Made by a program: the position numbers and the translations under genes
Assembly (NCBI GenBank): GCA_007123015.1
Contig: SKSL01000216.1
Coordinates: 1-14,711 of the forward strand
DNA length: 14,711 bases
DNA from: Natronohydrobacter sp.
GTDB taxonomy: Bacteria; Pseudomonadota; Alphaproteobacteria; Rhodobacterales; Rhodobacteraceae
Reading direction: 5' to 3'
The notes under the pieces: generated by a model
The model's input: only the letters and a program-made list of their open reading frames with translations
Database searches by the model: none
Told to the model about the DNA's origin: nothing
Part shown: in pieces, positions 7,550 through 14,711 of the stretch
Numbering within the stretch: position 1 is the first letter of the stretch
Layout of the letters: every line of letters starts with the position of its first letter

Positions 7550-8560
7550 ATGCCGTCCCTTCGCAAACCCACCTTGCATGATCTGGCGCGCGAGACGGGC
7601 GCGTCGCTTGCGACTGTGTCGCGGGCGCTGGCGCAGCCCGATCTGGTGCGCCCGGAAACGCGCGCGCGTATCCTTGAGGCAGCTGCGCGGCTGGGCTATG
7701 TGCCCAATCGCAAAGCGCGGGCGCTGGCCTCGGGGCAGTCGCAAAGCATCGGGGTAGTGGTGCCGACGCTGAATTCGCCGATCTTCTCGGCCTGTCTGCA
7801 GGACATGCAACGTGTCTTCAGTGCGCAGGGCTATCAGATGCTGATTGCTGCGCATGAATATGATGCGGCAAGCGAGCTTGCTGCGCTGTCGCAACTGTTG
7901 TCACATGGGGTGGACGGGCTGATCGTCGTGGGGGCCGCGCGCCCTGCTGCGACCTGGACCCTGATTGAAAGCGCCGGGGTGCCGCTGGTGCAGCTTTGGG
8001 AAGGCGCATGCGCGTATGATTGCGTTGGTGTGGACAATCATGCCGCCGGGACAGTGATCGCGCGTCATCTGTTGGGGCTGGGCCACCGCCATATCGGAGT
8101 GATTTGTGGTCATCCCAGCAATAATGACCGCCAAAGCGCGCGTCTGGCAGGTATCCGGGATGCGCTGGATCAAGCCGGTCTGGACCTGCCGCGCAGTGCG
8201 ATCAGTAAACAGCCGTTGACATTGGCCGCGGGGCGGTCGGGTTGCGCGATGCTGCTGCAACTGGTGCCGCGCCTGACCGCGATCATCGGTACAGCGGATT
8301 TGCTGGCCATCGGCGCGATGATCGAGGCGCAGGGCAGGGGCATTGCAGTGCCCCAAGATCTGTCCATCGCCGGGATCGACAATGTCGATGTGGCCGCCCA
8401 TCTGGCCCCGTCGCTGACAACTGTGGATATTCCGGCAGAAGACATCGGGCGGCAAGCCGCAGAGCGGTTGCTCTCGCGATTGGCCGCGCCGGGGCAAAGC
8501 CCTGCGCGGCAGGATTTGCCGATTGCCTTGGTCACGCGCCACTCGACTGGGGCGCGCTGA
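7550..8560 (+). CDS. LacI-family transcriptional regulator (336 aa)
   Basis: DNA-binding repressor with an N-terminal helix-turn-helix at residues 8-27 (TLHDLA through TVSRAL) and the LacI hinge region after LGYVPNRKARALASG (49-62). A periplasmic-binding-protein-like effector domain runs from about 66 to the end (IGVVVPTL, then DGLIVVG, VGVDNHAAG, and the C-terminal AGIDNVDVAAHLAPSLTTVDIP). Length is normal. The ATG at 7550 has only a weak CAGAG upstream, but family similarity starts a few residues in, so the start is likely right. It is divergent from the four-gene pathway cluster, with a LacI-type operator in between, so it most probably represses that cluster and is released by a pathway compound. 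The ligand cannot be deduced. Its stop is only 7 bp from the convergent glutaredoxin stop. Confidence 0.92.
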   Translation: MPSLRKPTLHDLARETGASLATVSRALAQPDLVRPETRARILEAAARLGYVPNRKARALASGQSQSIGVVVPTLNSPIFSACLQDMQRVFSAQGYQMLIAAHEYDAASELAALSQLLSHGVDGLIVVGAARPAATWTLIESAGVPLVQLWEGACAYDCVGVDNHAAGTVIARHLLGLGHRHIGVICGHPSNNDRQSARLAGIRDALDQAGLDLPRSAISKQPLTLAAGRSGCAMLLQLVPRLTAIIGTADLLAIGAMIEAQGRGIAVPQDLSIAGIDNVDVAAHLAPSLTTVDIPAEDIGRQAAERLLSRLAAPGQSPARQDLPIALVTRHSTGAR

Positions 8561-8567
8561 TCCGCGC

Positions 8568-8927
8568 TCAGGCGTTGGCTTCGCGGATCTTCTCGGCGGC
8601 GTCCTTGTCGTATTGCACGCCTTTTGCGTCGAAAAGCTGATCCAGCTCGCCCGAAAGCGTCATCTCGGTGATGATATCGCAGCCGCCGACGAATTCGCCC
8701 TTGACGTAAAGCTGCGGAATGGTGGGCCAGTCCGAGAAATCCTTGATGCCCTGACGGACTGCATCATCGGCCAACACATTCACATCAGCATAATCCACAC
8801 CCATGAAGTTCAGCACCCCTGCCACGCGGCTGGAAAAGCCACATTGCGGCATGGTTTTCGTGCCTTTCATGTAGAGCACGACATCATTCTTCTCGATCAT
8901 GTCCTTGATCTGGTCATTGGCGCTCAT
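8568..8927 (-). CDS. grxD: Monothiol CGFS glutaredoxin, Grx4 type (119 aa)
   Basis: Single-domain monothiol glutaredoxin that binds a glutathione-ligated [2Fe-2S] cluster and passes it on, acting in cytosolic Fe-S delivery and iron sensing. The CGFS active site is at 29-32, the GSH-binding Lys at 21, WPTIPQ with the cis-Pro at 67-72, and GGCD at 81-84. These are the full set for the GrxD/Grx4 group. Length fits the usual 105-120 aa. The start is clear: AGGAG at 8936-8940 lies 8 nt before the ATG. It follows the BolA gene by 15 bp. Grx4 and BolA proteins form a heterodimer bridging the cluster, so the pair is functionally linked. It is last in the leftward purL - BolA - grxD group and ends 7 bp from the convergent LacI gene. 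Confidence 0.95.
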   Translation of the reverse strand: MSANDQIKDMIEKNDVVLYMKGTKTMPQCGFSSRVAGVLNFMGVDYADVNVLADDAVRQGIKDFSDWPTIPQLYVKGEFVGGCDIITEMTLSGELDQLFDAKGVQYDKDAAEKIREANA

Positions 8928-8942
8928 GGCTGTTTCTCCTGA

Positions 8943-9185
8943 TTAATCGGGGGCTTTGGTGGTCAGGGCCAGAGCGTGCAACTCGCCATGGTTGCCATCC
9001 ATCTTGCCCTTGAGTGCGGCATAGACCGCGCGCTGTTGCTGGACGCGGTTCAGCCCGCGGAAACTTTCGTCAATCACCTCTGCGGCATAGTGATTCCCGT
9101 CACCTGCCAGATCAGTGATTGTAACGCGGGCATTCGGAAAGCCCTCTTTCAGCAGCGTTTCCAGTTCTTCGACTGTAATGGCCAT
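8943..9185 (-). CDS. BolA-family protein, IbaG type (80 aa)
   Basis: Small class II KH-like protein that partners CGFS glutaredoxin in [2Fe-2S] cluster binding. Key features: GDGNH with His32 in the beta-turn loop, the FRGLNRVQQQRAVYAAL helix region (42-58), and the invariant C-terminal His70 in ELHAL. The GDGxH and QQxVY pattern matches IbaG more than classical E. coli BolA. His32 and His70 are the plausible cluster ligands. Length is normal for the short form. AGGAAGGG upstream of the ATG at 9185 supports the start. It lies 51 bp after purL and 15 bp before grxD, so all three are likely on one transcript. This gene order is, to my knowledge, common in Rhodobacterales. Confidence 0.93.
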   Translation of the reverse strand: MAITVEELETLLKEGFPNARVTITDLAGDGNHYAAEVIDESFRGLNRVQQQRAVYAALKGKMDGNHGELHALALTTKAPD

Positions 9186-9236
9186 CGTGCCCTTCCTGTA
9201 ATTCTCCGACGAAGGTAATCCCGCCAGTAGGGCAGA

Positions 9237-11402
<2,166 letters not shown>

Positions 11403-11559
11403 GTCTGATCCTTGTTTGAACAGGGCTTGGGCGGGTGTTTATGCCAATCCTCGCGCAAGCAAAAGGCCTCTTCCCAACCTTCCAGGGCCGCGCGGGTTGC
11501 TTTGAGGCGTGACAGCATGCTAAGGCATGCCGCGTTTTGGCGCAGCGCAGGAGGGGGCA

Positions 11560-11814
11560 ATGGCAGGCGCTATTTCCGGTCTGAGTGGCAATGTGCGACG
11601 TGTGACGGCCTTGGTGCTCTCTCGCTTCGCAACTGACCGCGATGTGCAGAAGATGCATGATTGGCTGGCCAGCCTGCCCGCAACACGCCAATTCCTGATC
11701 AGCGGAACGGTCCTTGGTCTGCTTTTGGTGCTTTCACTGCTGGCAGCGGCCTTCGGGCCAATCGGGCTGGGCATTTTTTTTGTAGTGGTTGTCGTGCTGT
11801 TCCGGCCGCGATAA
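11560..11814 (+). CDS. Small membrane protein of unknown function (84 aa)
   Basis: The product has a mildly basic N-terminal half of about 44 residues, then a hydrophobic stretch at about 45-81 interrupted by a Gly-Pro turn at 66-67. This is best read as a two-pass membrane hairpin, ending in a basic FRPR tail. I do not recognise a family. The start is set by a very strong Shine-Dalgarno, AGGAGGGGG at 11549-11557, just ahead of ATG 11560. The in-frame ATG at 11527 lacks one and would add 11 residues. It is divergent from purL and followed by a hairpin at 11870. The frame overlapping on the other strand looks like a shadow. Confidence 0.78.
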   Translation: MAGAISGLSGNVRRVTALVLSRFATDRDVQKMHDWLASLPATRQFLISGTVLGLLLVLSLLAAAFGPIGLGIFFVVVVVLFRPR

Positions 11815-11869
11815 GCAGAAGTTTACGCTGCCGCTAGCCCTAGGAAAGTATTGGTGATTTGGTCCTTTG

Positions 11870-11888
11870 CTGCGGCGTGCTGCCGCAG
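11870..11888 (+). terminator. Hairpin after the 84-aa membrane protein gene
   Basis: CTGCGGC at 11870-11876 pairs with GCCGCAG at 11882-11888 around GTGCT, 55 bp past the stop codon. It is followed by a pyrimidine-rich but not T-only stretch, so termination is plausible but not certain. Confidence 0.45.
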
Positions 11889-11897
11889 TCCTTCATC

Positions 11898-11927
11898 TTG
11901 GTATGCAATCGTATCCATATGTAATAA
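11898..11927 (+). promoter_or_regulatory. Possible promoter of the 58-aa membrane protein gene
   Basis: TTGGTA at 11898-11903 and TAATAA at 11922-11927 are 18 bp apart in a locally AT-rich patch. This would give a start near 11934 and a leader of about 78 nt. The -35 is weak, and no other promoter pair in this gap looks better. Confidence 0.3.
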
Positions 11928-12011
11928 AACAATTTCTGTTGGGCTTGAATCATCCGGTCAGGGGTGTTCCGCGTAGCTAATAGCGTAACGAAACAAACAC
12001 GGAGCACTGAC

Positions 12012-12188
12012 ATGGAACTCGCACTTGGCTTTCTGACTTTCGGCACGCTCGGCTTTGTTGCTGTGTTCGGTTACCTGAGCACTCGCGCCATGGAAGAGAT
12101 GCGTCATAAACCGACCCAAAAGAGTGCTTTGTCTCGCGACGGGATTGCAGAGCGCCGCGCGAATCAGCTGCCGCAGGCTGGTAATTGA
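12012..12188 (+). CDS. Very small single-pass membrane protein (58 aa)
   Basis: One hydrophobic helix at residues 4-22 (ALGFLTFGTLGFVAVFGYL) is followed by a charged cytoplasmic-type tail of about 35 residues rich in Arg, Lys and Glu. Small single-pass proteins of this kind are common in Rhodobacteraceae, but I cannot assign a function. The ATG at 12012 is preferred for the ACGGAG about 7 nt upstream. The frame extends back to 11964 without a ribosome site. A 12-bp perfect hairpin starts 15 bp after the stop and would end the transcript. It may share the rightward transcript with the 84-aa gene if the intervening hairpin is leaky. Confidence 0.68.
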   Translation: MELALGFLTFGTLGFVAVFGYLSTRAMEEMRHKPTQKSALSRDGIAERRANQLPQAGN

Positions 12189-12202
12189 ACCGATCACTGC
12201 AT

Positions 12203-12232
12203 GGAGCGCTTGCCATCACAGGCAAGCGCTCC
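12203..12232. terminator. Strong 12-bp perfect hairpin after the 58-aa gene
   Basis: GGAGCGCTTGCC at 12203-12214 and GGCAAGCGCTCC at 12221-12232 are perfect complements around a 6-nt loop. It starts 15 bp after the stop of the 58-aa gene. There is no U tract on either strand, so it is a hairpin-only terminator or an mRNA 3' stabiliser. It may also end leftward RNA from the adjacent intergenic region. Confidence 0.7.
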
Positions 12233-12267
12233 TCAAGCCAACCCCCGCAGATTTTTCGCTGTATTCA

Positions 12268-12325
12268 GGGTCTGCGTCACGGCAAAGGCATAAATCCCGG
12301 CGGCGTTTGCCGTGATATCAGACCC
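12268..12325. repeat. Two-part 17-bp inverted repeat, long RNA hairpin
   Basis: The outer arms GGGTCTG (12268-12274) and CAGACCC (12319-12325) are exact complements, as are the inner arms TCACGGCAAA (12277-12286) and TTTGCCGTGA (12306-12315). A 2 x 3 nt internal loop separates the arms and a 19-nt apical loop closes the hairpin. As RNA, either strand would form a stable 58-nt hairpin. It could be the body of a small RNA, an intergenic repeat element or a processing site. I do not recognise it as a known RNA family. Confidence 0.6.
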
Positions 12326-12368
12326 TTGCGATGAAATTGCAGTCTGCTCATGCCTCGTATCTGGGCAT

Positions 12369-12408
12369 ATTTTAAAGATTTGTCTCGCGCTTGTCTGACA
12401 CGTGTCAA
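12369..12408 (-). promoter_or_regulatory. FNR/CRP-type box with a class II promoter layout, leftward
   Basis: On the leftward strand TTGAC-ACGT-GTCAG (12408 to 12395) matches 9 of 10 half-site bases of the TTGAC-N4-GTCAA FnrL-type consensus. It contains the 12-bp perfect palindrome TGACACGTGTCA at 12396-12407. TAAAAT (12374 to 12369) follows as a possible -10, with a start near 12362. The dyad centre is then about 40 bp upstream, close to the -41.5 used by class II FNR/CRP promoters. No ORF with a start codon follows, so any product would be RNA. Confidence 0.4.
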
Positions 12409-12415
12409 AAGCAAT

Positions 12416-12443
12416 AAAAAAAGGCCGAGCTTGAAGCTCGGCC
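12416..12443 (-). terminator. Intrinsic terminator with U tract, leftward
   Basis: GGCCGAGC at 12423-12430 pairs with GCTCGGCC at 12436-12443, and one further T-A pair closes a 3-nt loop. On the leftward strand the hairpin is followed by seven T (12422 to 12416). This is a canonical rho-independent terminator and the clearest one in the window. It would end the candidate small RNA and any LysR read-through. Confidence 0.85.
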
Positions 12444-12490
12444 GAAGTCCAACAGGGAGGTAAAGACGGGGCACAGCGTGCCACGCCTCG
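12416..12490 (-). ncRNA. Candidate trans-acting small RNA with an anti-Shine-Dalgarno motif
   Basis: Read leftward from a predicted start near 12490, the RNA would be about 75 nt. It would have a short 5' hairpin (GGCAC/GTGCC, 12470-12482), a single-stranded linker containing CCUCCC (12460 to 12455) within UACCUCCCUGUUGG, and then the terminator hairpin with its U tract. This is the plan of Hfq-dependent regulators that mask ribosome-binding sites. AbcR-type RNAs in Alphaproteobacteria (CUCCC motif) and the CcsR RNAs of Rhodobacter sphaeroides (CCUCCUCCC, RpoH-dependent) use the same kind of sequence. I do not claim it belongs to either family. The alternative is that it is merely the 3' UTR of the LysR gene. 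Confidence 0.5.
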
Positions 12491-12496
12491 TAACTC

Positions 12497-12524
12497 AATA
12501 TGGAGTTGCACATGCATTACGCAA
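12497..12524 (-). promoter_or_regulatory. RpoH-like promoter for the candidate small RNA, leftward
   Basis: On the leftward strand CTTGCG/TTGCGT (12524 to 12519) is followed after 15 nt by CCATATT (12503 to 12497). This resembles sigma-32-type promoters (CTTGAA, 13-15 nt, CCATNT) in content and spacing. A start about 7 nt downstream falls near 12490. A sigma-70 reading (TTGCGT, 16 nt, CATATT) is also possible. Confidence 0.4.
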
Positions 12525-12617
12525 GTTAAATTATTATGCTTCTGCAACATTGCGGGCATGCGTTGCATTCATGCCTCATGCAAAGGTTGTATGCACTTGT
12601 GGAAATAGCTGACCCGA

Positions 12618-13511
12618 TCAGGTCTGACGGGCACGGCGGTAGGCCACGATTTCTTCGACCACAAATTCGCGGAACGCACTGATTCTGCGCGAATGTCTTA
12701 ACTCTTCTGGATAAGCAAGAAAGACCGGGATGTCCCCGCTCGCCACCTCTGGCAGGACATGCACGAGATCGGGGAAATCCTCTGAAACGTAATCTGGCAG
12801 AACGCCGATGCCGAGATCGTTGATCACAGCCTGGAGCACGCCGAAGTAGTTGTTGACAGTGAAACTGGAGCGCAGCGGCCGCGCAGTCAATTCGCGGATG
12901 AGTTGTGCGCCGACGCTGACTTGCTGCGACGAAATATTCTGCGAAATCAGCCGGAAATCGGAGAGATCATCCAGCCGGTCGGGCGTACCATTGGCGCGAA
13001 GATATTCGGTCGAAGCATAGAGGCGCATGTTGACTGTCATCAAGCGTTTTCGGATCAGATCAGCCTGGCTGGGCTCTTTCATGCGGATCGCTAGATCCGC
13101 TTCTCGCATGGGAAGATCAAGCACCCGCTCTTCAAGCATCAGGTCGATCCGCAGGTCTGGATATTGCGCGTAAAGCGATGGCAGGCGCGGGGCCAGAAAC
13201 AAGGTTCCGAATCCCGTGGTCGAGGTGACTCGTAATTCCCCATAGACCTCATCTTCAGTATCCCGAATCCGTGCTGATGCGGATTCGAGCGTGCGCGTCA
13301 TGGTCTTGGTGGCTTCGAACAGTAATTCGCCCTGTTCGGTCAGAATCAGGCCGCGCGCATGGCGGTGGAACAGAATCGCGTCGAGCGATTCTTCCAAACC
13401 GCGAATCTGGCGGCTGACGGCAGATTGCGACAGTTGCAACGTGTCGCCAGCATGCGTCAGGCTTCCGGCATCGGCAACCGCATGAAAGATACGAAGCTTG
13501 TCCCAATCCAT
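12618..13511 (-). CDS. LysR-family transcriptional regulator (297 aa)
   Basis: N-terminal winged helix-turn-helix typical of LysR (residues 1-60, with SLTHAGDTLQLSQSAVSRQI at the HTH), a linker helix to about 85, and a C-terminal effector domain (GELRVTSTTGFGTLFLAP onward; GIGVLPDY at about 237-244). Length is normal. The ATG at 13511 is supported by GAGAGG about 9 nt upstream and by the usual MDWDKLRIFHAV-type N-terminus. It is divergent from the indolepyruvate oxidoreductase gene, with dyads between them, so it probably controls that gene and itself. The effector could be an aromatic amino acid or aryl pyruvate, by inference from the neighbour. Downstream, a U-tract terminator lies about 175 bp past the stop, giving a long 3' UTR unless transcription ends earlier. 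Confidence 0.92.
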   Translation of the reverse strand: MDWDKLRIFHAVADAGSLTHAGDTLQLSQSAVSRQIRGLEESLDAILFHRHARGLILTEQGELLFEATKTMTRTLESASARIRDTEDEVYGELRVTSTTGFGTLFLAPRLPSLYAQYPDLRIDLMLEERVLDLPMREADLAIRMKEPSQADLIRKRLMTVNMRLYASTEYLRANGTPDRLDDLSDFRLISQNISSQQVSVGAQLIRELTARPLRSSFTVNNYFGVLQAVINDLGIGVLPDYVSEDFPDLVHVLPEVASGDIPVFLAYPEELRHSRRISAFREFVVEEIVAYRRARQT

Positions 13512-13567
13512 GATAAACAGCCTCTCGCTGATGTCCAGCTAAACATACACCTTCGTCTTACGGCGGA

Positions 13568-13583
13568 TTGCGTGATCACAAAA
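13568..13583. promoter_or_regulatory. LysR-type recognition dyad near -65 of the oxidoreductase promoter
   Basis: A perfect GTGATCAC palindrome (13572-13579) is flanked by TT and AA to give an imperfect 16-bp dyad. A T-N11-A pair (13568 and 13580) overlaps it. Relative to a start near 13641 it is centred at about -65, the classical position of a LysR recognition site. Confidence 0.45.
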
Positions 13584-13606
13584 GTGGATAAATCGAGAAA
13601 TCCGCT

Positions 13607-13634
13607 TTGTAGGTCAGACACATTGACCTATAAT
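13607..13634 (+). promoter_or_regulatory. Promoter of the indolepyruvate oxidoreductase gene with an embedded dyad
   Basis: A perfect TATAAT lies at 13629-13634, with a weak TTGTAG at 13607-13612 (16 bp spacing), giving a start near 13641 and a leader of about 29 nt. A perfect inverted repeat TAGGTCA-N7-TGACCTA (13610-13630) fills the spacer. It contains a T-N11-A LysR pattern (T13614, A13626), which would be the second LysR site next to RNA polymerase, or an operator for another regulator. Confidence 0.55.
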
Positions 13635-13669
13635 GCTGTCACACGCTGCGTCGCAACGGGAGAGGCAAG

Positions 13670-14711
13670 ATGCGTCAGGATATTTCGCTGCATGATCGGT
13701 TCGACCTGGGGAAAACACCGGTCCTGCTGAATGGCACCCAAGCGCTTGTCCGCCTGATGTTGGCCCAGGCGGCCCGGGATCGCGCCGCTGGGCTTAATAC
13801 GGCAGGCTATGTCACCGGGTATCGTGGCTCGCCCCTCGGTGCGGTCGATTTGCAGATGACCCGCGCGCGCGACTTGCTCGAGGCTGCGCAGATCCGCTTT
13901 GAAGCCGGGCTGAACGAAGACCTTGCCGCAACTGCGCTCTGGGGCAGCCAGCAGGCGGAATTGCGCGGCGAAGGGCGCTTTGACGGTGTGTTCGGGCTGT
14001 GGTACGGCAAGGGGCCGGGGGTGGATCGCACCGGCGATGTGTTCCGTCATGCTAATATGGCGGGCACTTCGCGCCATGGTGGGGTTCTGGTCGCGATGGG
14101 CGATGACCACACTGGCGAATCCTCTACCGTGTTGCACCAATCCGATTGGGCGATGGTCGATGCGTATATTCCAGTGCTGTCGCCGGCCGGGGTGCAAGAA
14201 TTGCTGGATTTCGGGCTTTACGGCTACGCATTGTCGCGATTCGCCGGGGTCTGGGTCGGGCTGAAAACCATTAAGGAAAATGTCGAGGCGACAGCGGTCA
14301 TCGATGGCGACCCGCATCGGCTGCGCTTCATCACCCCCGATTTCCCCATGCCCGAAAGTGGGTTGAACATTCGCCTGCTCGACACGCCCGTGGCGCAGGA
14401 AGCGCGGATGATCGACCACAAGCGCTTCGCCGCCGAGGCTTTCAGCCGCGCCAATCAGATGGACAAGCGTATCTGGGGCAAACCTGGCGCGAAGATCGGC
14501 TTTGTGGCTGCGGGCAAGAACTGGCTGGATCTGGTCCATGCGCTCAACCTGCTGGGCATCGGGGCCGAGGAAGCGCTGCGGCTTGGCATTACCACCTACA
14601 AGATCGGCCAGACCTTCCCGCTGGATATGACCAGCTTCCATGACTGGGCCGAAGGGTTGGAGCTGATCGTCGTCGTCGAGGAAAAGCGCAAGCTGATCGA
14701 AGTGCAGGTCA
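13670..14711 (+). CDS. Indolepyruvate ferredoxin oxidoreductase, fused type, 5' part (347 codons, runs off the window)
   Basis: Thiamine diphosphate and Fe-S enzyme that converts indolepyruvate and other aryl pyruvates to aryl-acetyl-CoA plus CO2, reducing ferredoxin, in aromatic amino acid breakdown. The visible part is the N-terminal pyruvate:ferredoxin-type pyrimidine domain: YRGSPLG at 51-57, NEDLAAT at 82-88, WYGKGPGVDRTGD at 111-123 and GDDHTGESST at 144-153. No stop occurs before the window edge. The aerobic fused alpha-gamma form is typically above 1100 aa, so about two thirds lie outside. GGGAGAGG at 13658-13665 supports the ATG at 13670. It is divergent from a LysR gene with a dyad-bearing promoter between them. 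Confidence 0.93.
   Translation, partial: MRQDISLHDRFDLGKTPVLLNGTQALVRLMLAQAARDRAAGLNTAGYVTGYRGSPLGAVDLQMTRARDLLEAAQIRFEAGLNEDLAATALWGSQQAELRGEGRFDGVFGLWYGKGPGVDRTGDVFRHANMAGTSRHGGVLVAMGDDHTGESSTVLHQSDWAMVDAYIPVLSPAGVQELLDFGLYGYALSRFAGVWVGLKTIKENVEATAVIDGDPHRLRFITPDFPMPESGLNIRLLDTPVAQEARMIDHKRFAAEAFSRANQMDKRIWGKPGAKIGFVAAGKNWLDLVHALNLLGIGAEEALRLGITTYKIGQTFPLDMTSFHDWAEGLELIVVVEEKRKLIEVQV

Larger units (their letters stand above)
12189..12617. other. Signal-rich intergenic region without a convincing protein gene
   Basis: About 430 bp lie between the 58-aa gene and the 3' end of the LysR gene. The open frames here (for example leftward 12233-12568) run through terminators and lack start signals, so I call none. 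The region holds a terminator-like hairpin, a long two-part inverted repeat, an FNR-type dyad with a possible promoter, and a candidate small RNA with its own promoter and terminator. It also has a TTGCAT/ATGCAA inverted repeat at 12563-12583, within a stretch dense in GCATG words just past the LysR stop. Confidence 0.7.

Noticed and set aside
11515..11530. GCATGC-TAAG-GCATGC inverted repeat upstream of the 84-aa gene
   Set aside because: The 6-bp word is self-complementary, so a repeated copy pairs trivially. No link to a promoter or terminator is visible.
12455..12529. GGGAGG on the + strand as a ribosome-binding site for a small rightward gene
   Set aside because: No start codon lies 5-10 nt downstream. 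The nearest ATG (12500) gives only nine codons and is about 40 nt away.
12233..12568. Leftward 111-codon frame in the intergenic region, ending with TGA just before the 12203-12232 hairpin
   Set aside because: It runs through the U-tract terminator and the FNR-type dyad. Its last 35 codons look mildly protein-like but have no start codon or ribosome site of their own. It could be a gene remnant, but I cannot support it.
13628..14641. Leftward 337-codon frame opposite the indolepyruvate oxidoreductase gene
   Set aside because: It overlaps the well-supported oxidoreductase frame completely and has no recognisable motif.

Overview
The window looks like a chromosomal segment from an alphaproteobacterium of the Rhodobacterales (Rhodobacteraceae, Roseobacter-type). 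This rests on the high GC content, the purL - BolA - monothiol glutaredoxin gene order, the fused indolepyruvate ferredoxin oxidoreductase with a divergent LysR gene, and the character of the small membrane proteins. No tRNA, rRNA, insertion sequence, prophage gene or CRISPR array was seen.

Left part (1-3138): a leftward gene for an unrecognised membrane-anchored protein is divergent from adenine deaminase (ade). A short convergent gap with a hairpin follows, then a small leftward gene for a secreted six-cysteine protein.

Catabolic cluster (3139-8560): four tightly packed leftward genes, in transcription order a HisD/HpsN-like dehydrogenase, a DegT-family PLP aminotransferase, an SDR and a zinc-type MDR alcohol dehydrogenase. 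They overlap by 4-14 bp or are 3 bp apart. A divergent LacI-family regulator and a LacI-type operator lie just upstream. This is a substrate-induced pathway operon whose substrate cannot be read from the sequence. The combination suggests oxidation of a hydroxylated or aminated small molecule (polyol, amino alcohol or sulfonate) rather than histidine synthesis. The MDR enzyme has lost three of its four structural-zinc cysteines, and the SDR has His where the family usually has the tetrad Asn.

Housekeeping block (8568-11402): purL (purine synthesis), an IbaG-type BolA protein and a CGFS glutaredoxin, all leftward. The last two are known partners in iron-sulfur and iron handling.

Small membrane proteins and a structured intergenic region (11403-12617): two short rightward genes (84 and 58 aa) are followed by about 430 bp without a convincing ORF but rich in signals. 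These are a 12-bp perfect hairpin, a two-part 17-bp inverted repeat, an FNR-type dyad about 40 bp ahead of a possible leftward start, and a leftward terminator with a U tract. A CCUCCC anti-Shine-Dalgarno stretch precedes that terminator, and an RpoH-like promoter lies at the right distance upstream. The last group is the best candidate for an undescribed element: a small trans-acting RNA of about 75 nt.

Right end (12618-14711): a LysR-type regulator is divergent from a fused indolepyruvate:ferredoxin oxidoreductase gene that runs off the window. The gap between them holds two dyads placed as expected for LysR binding.
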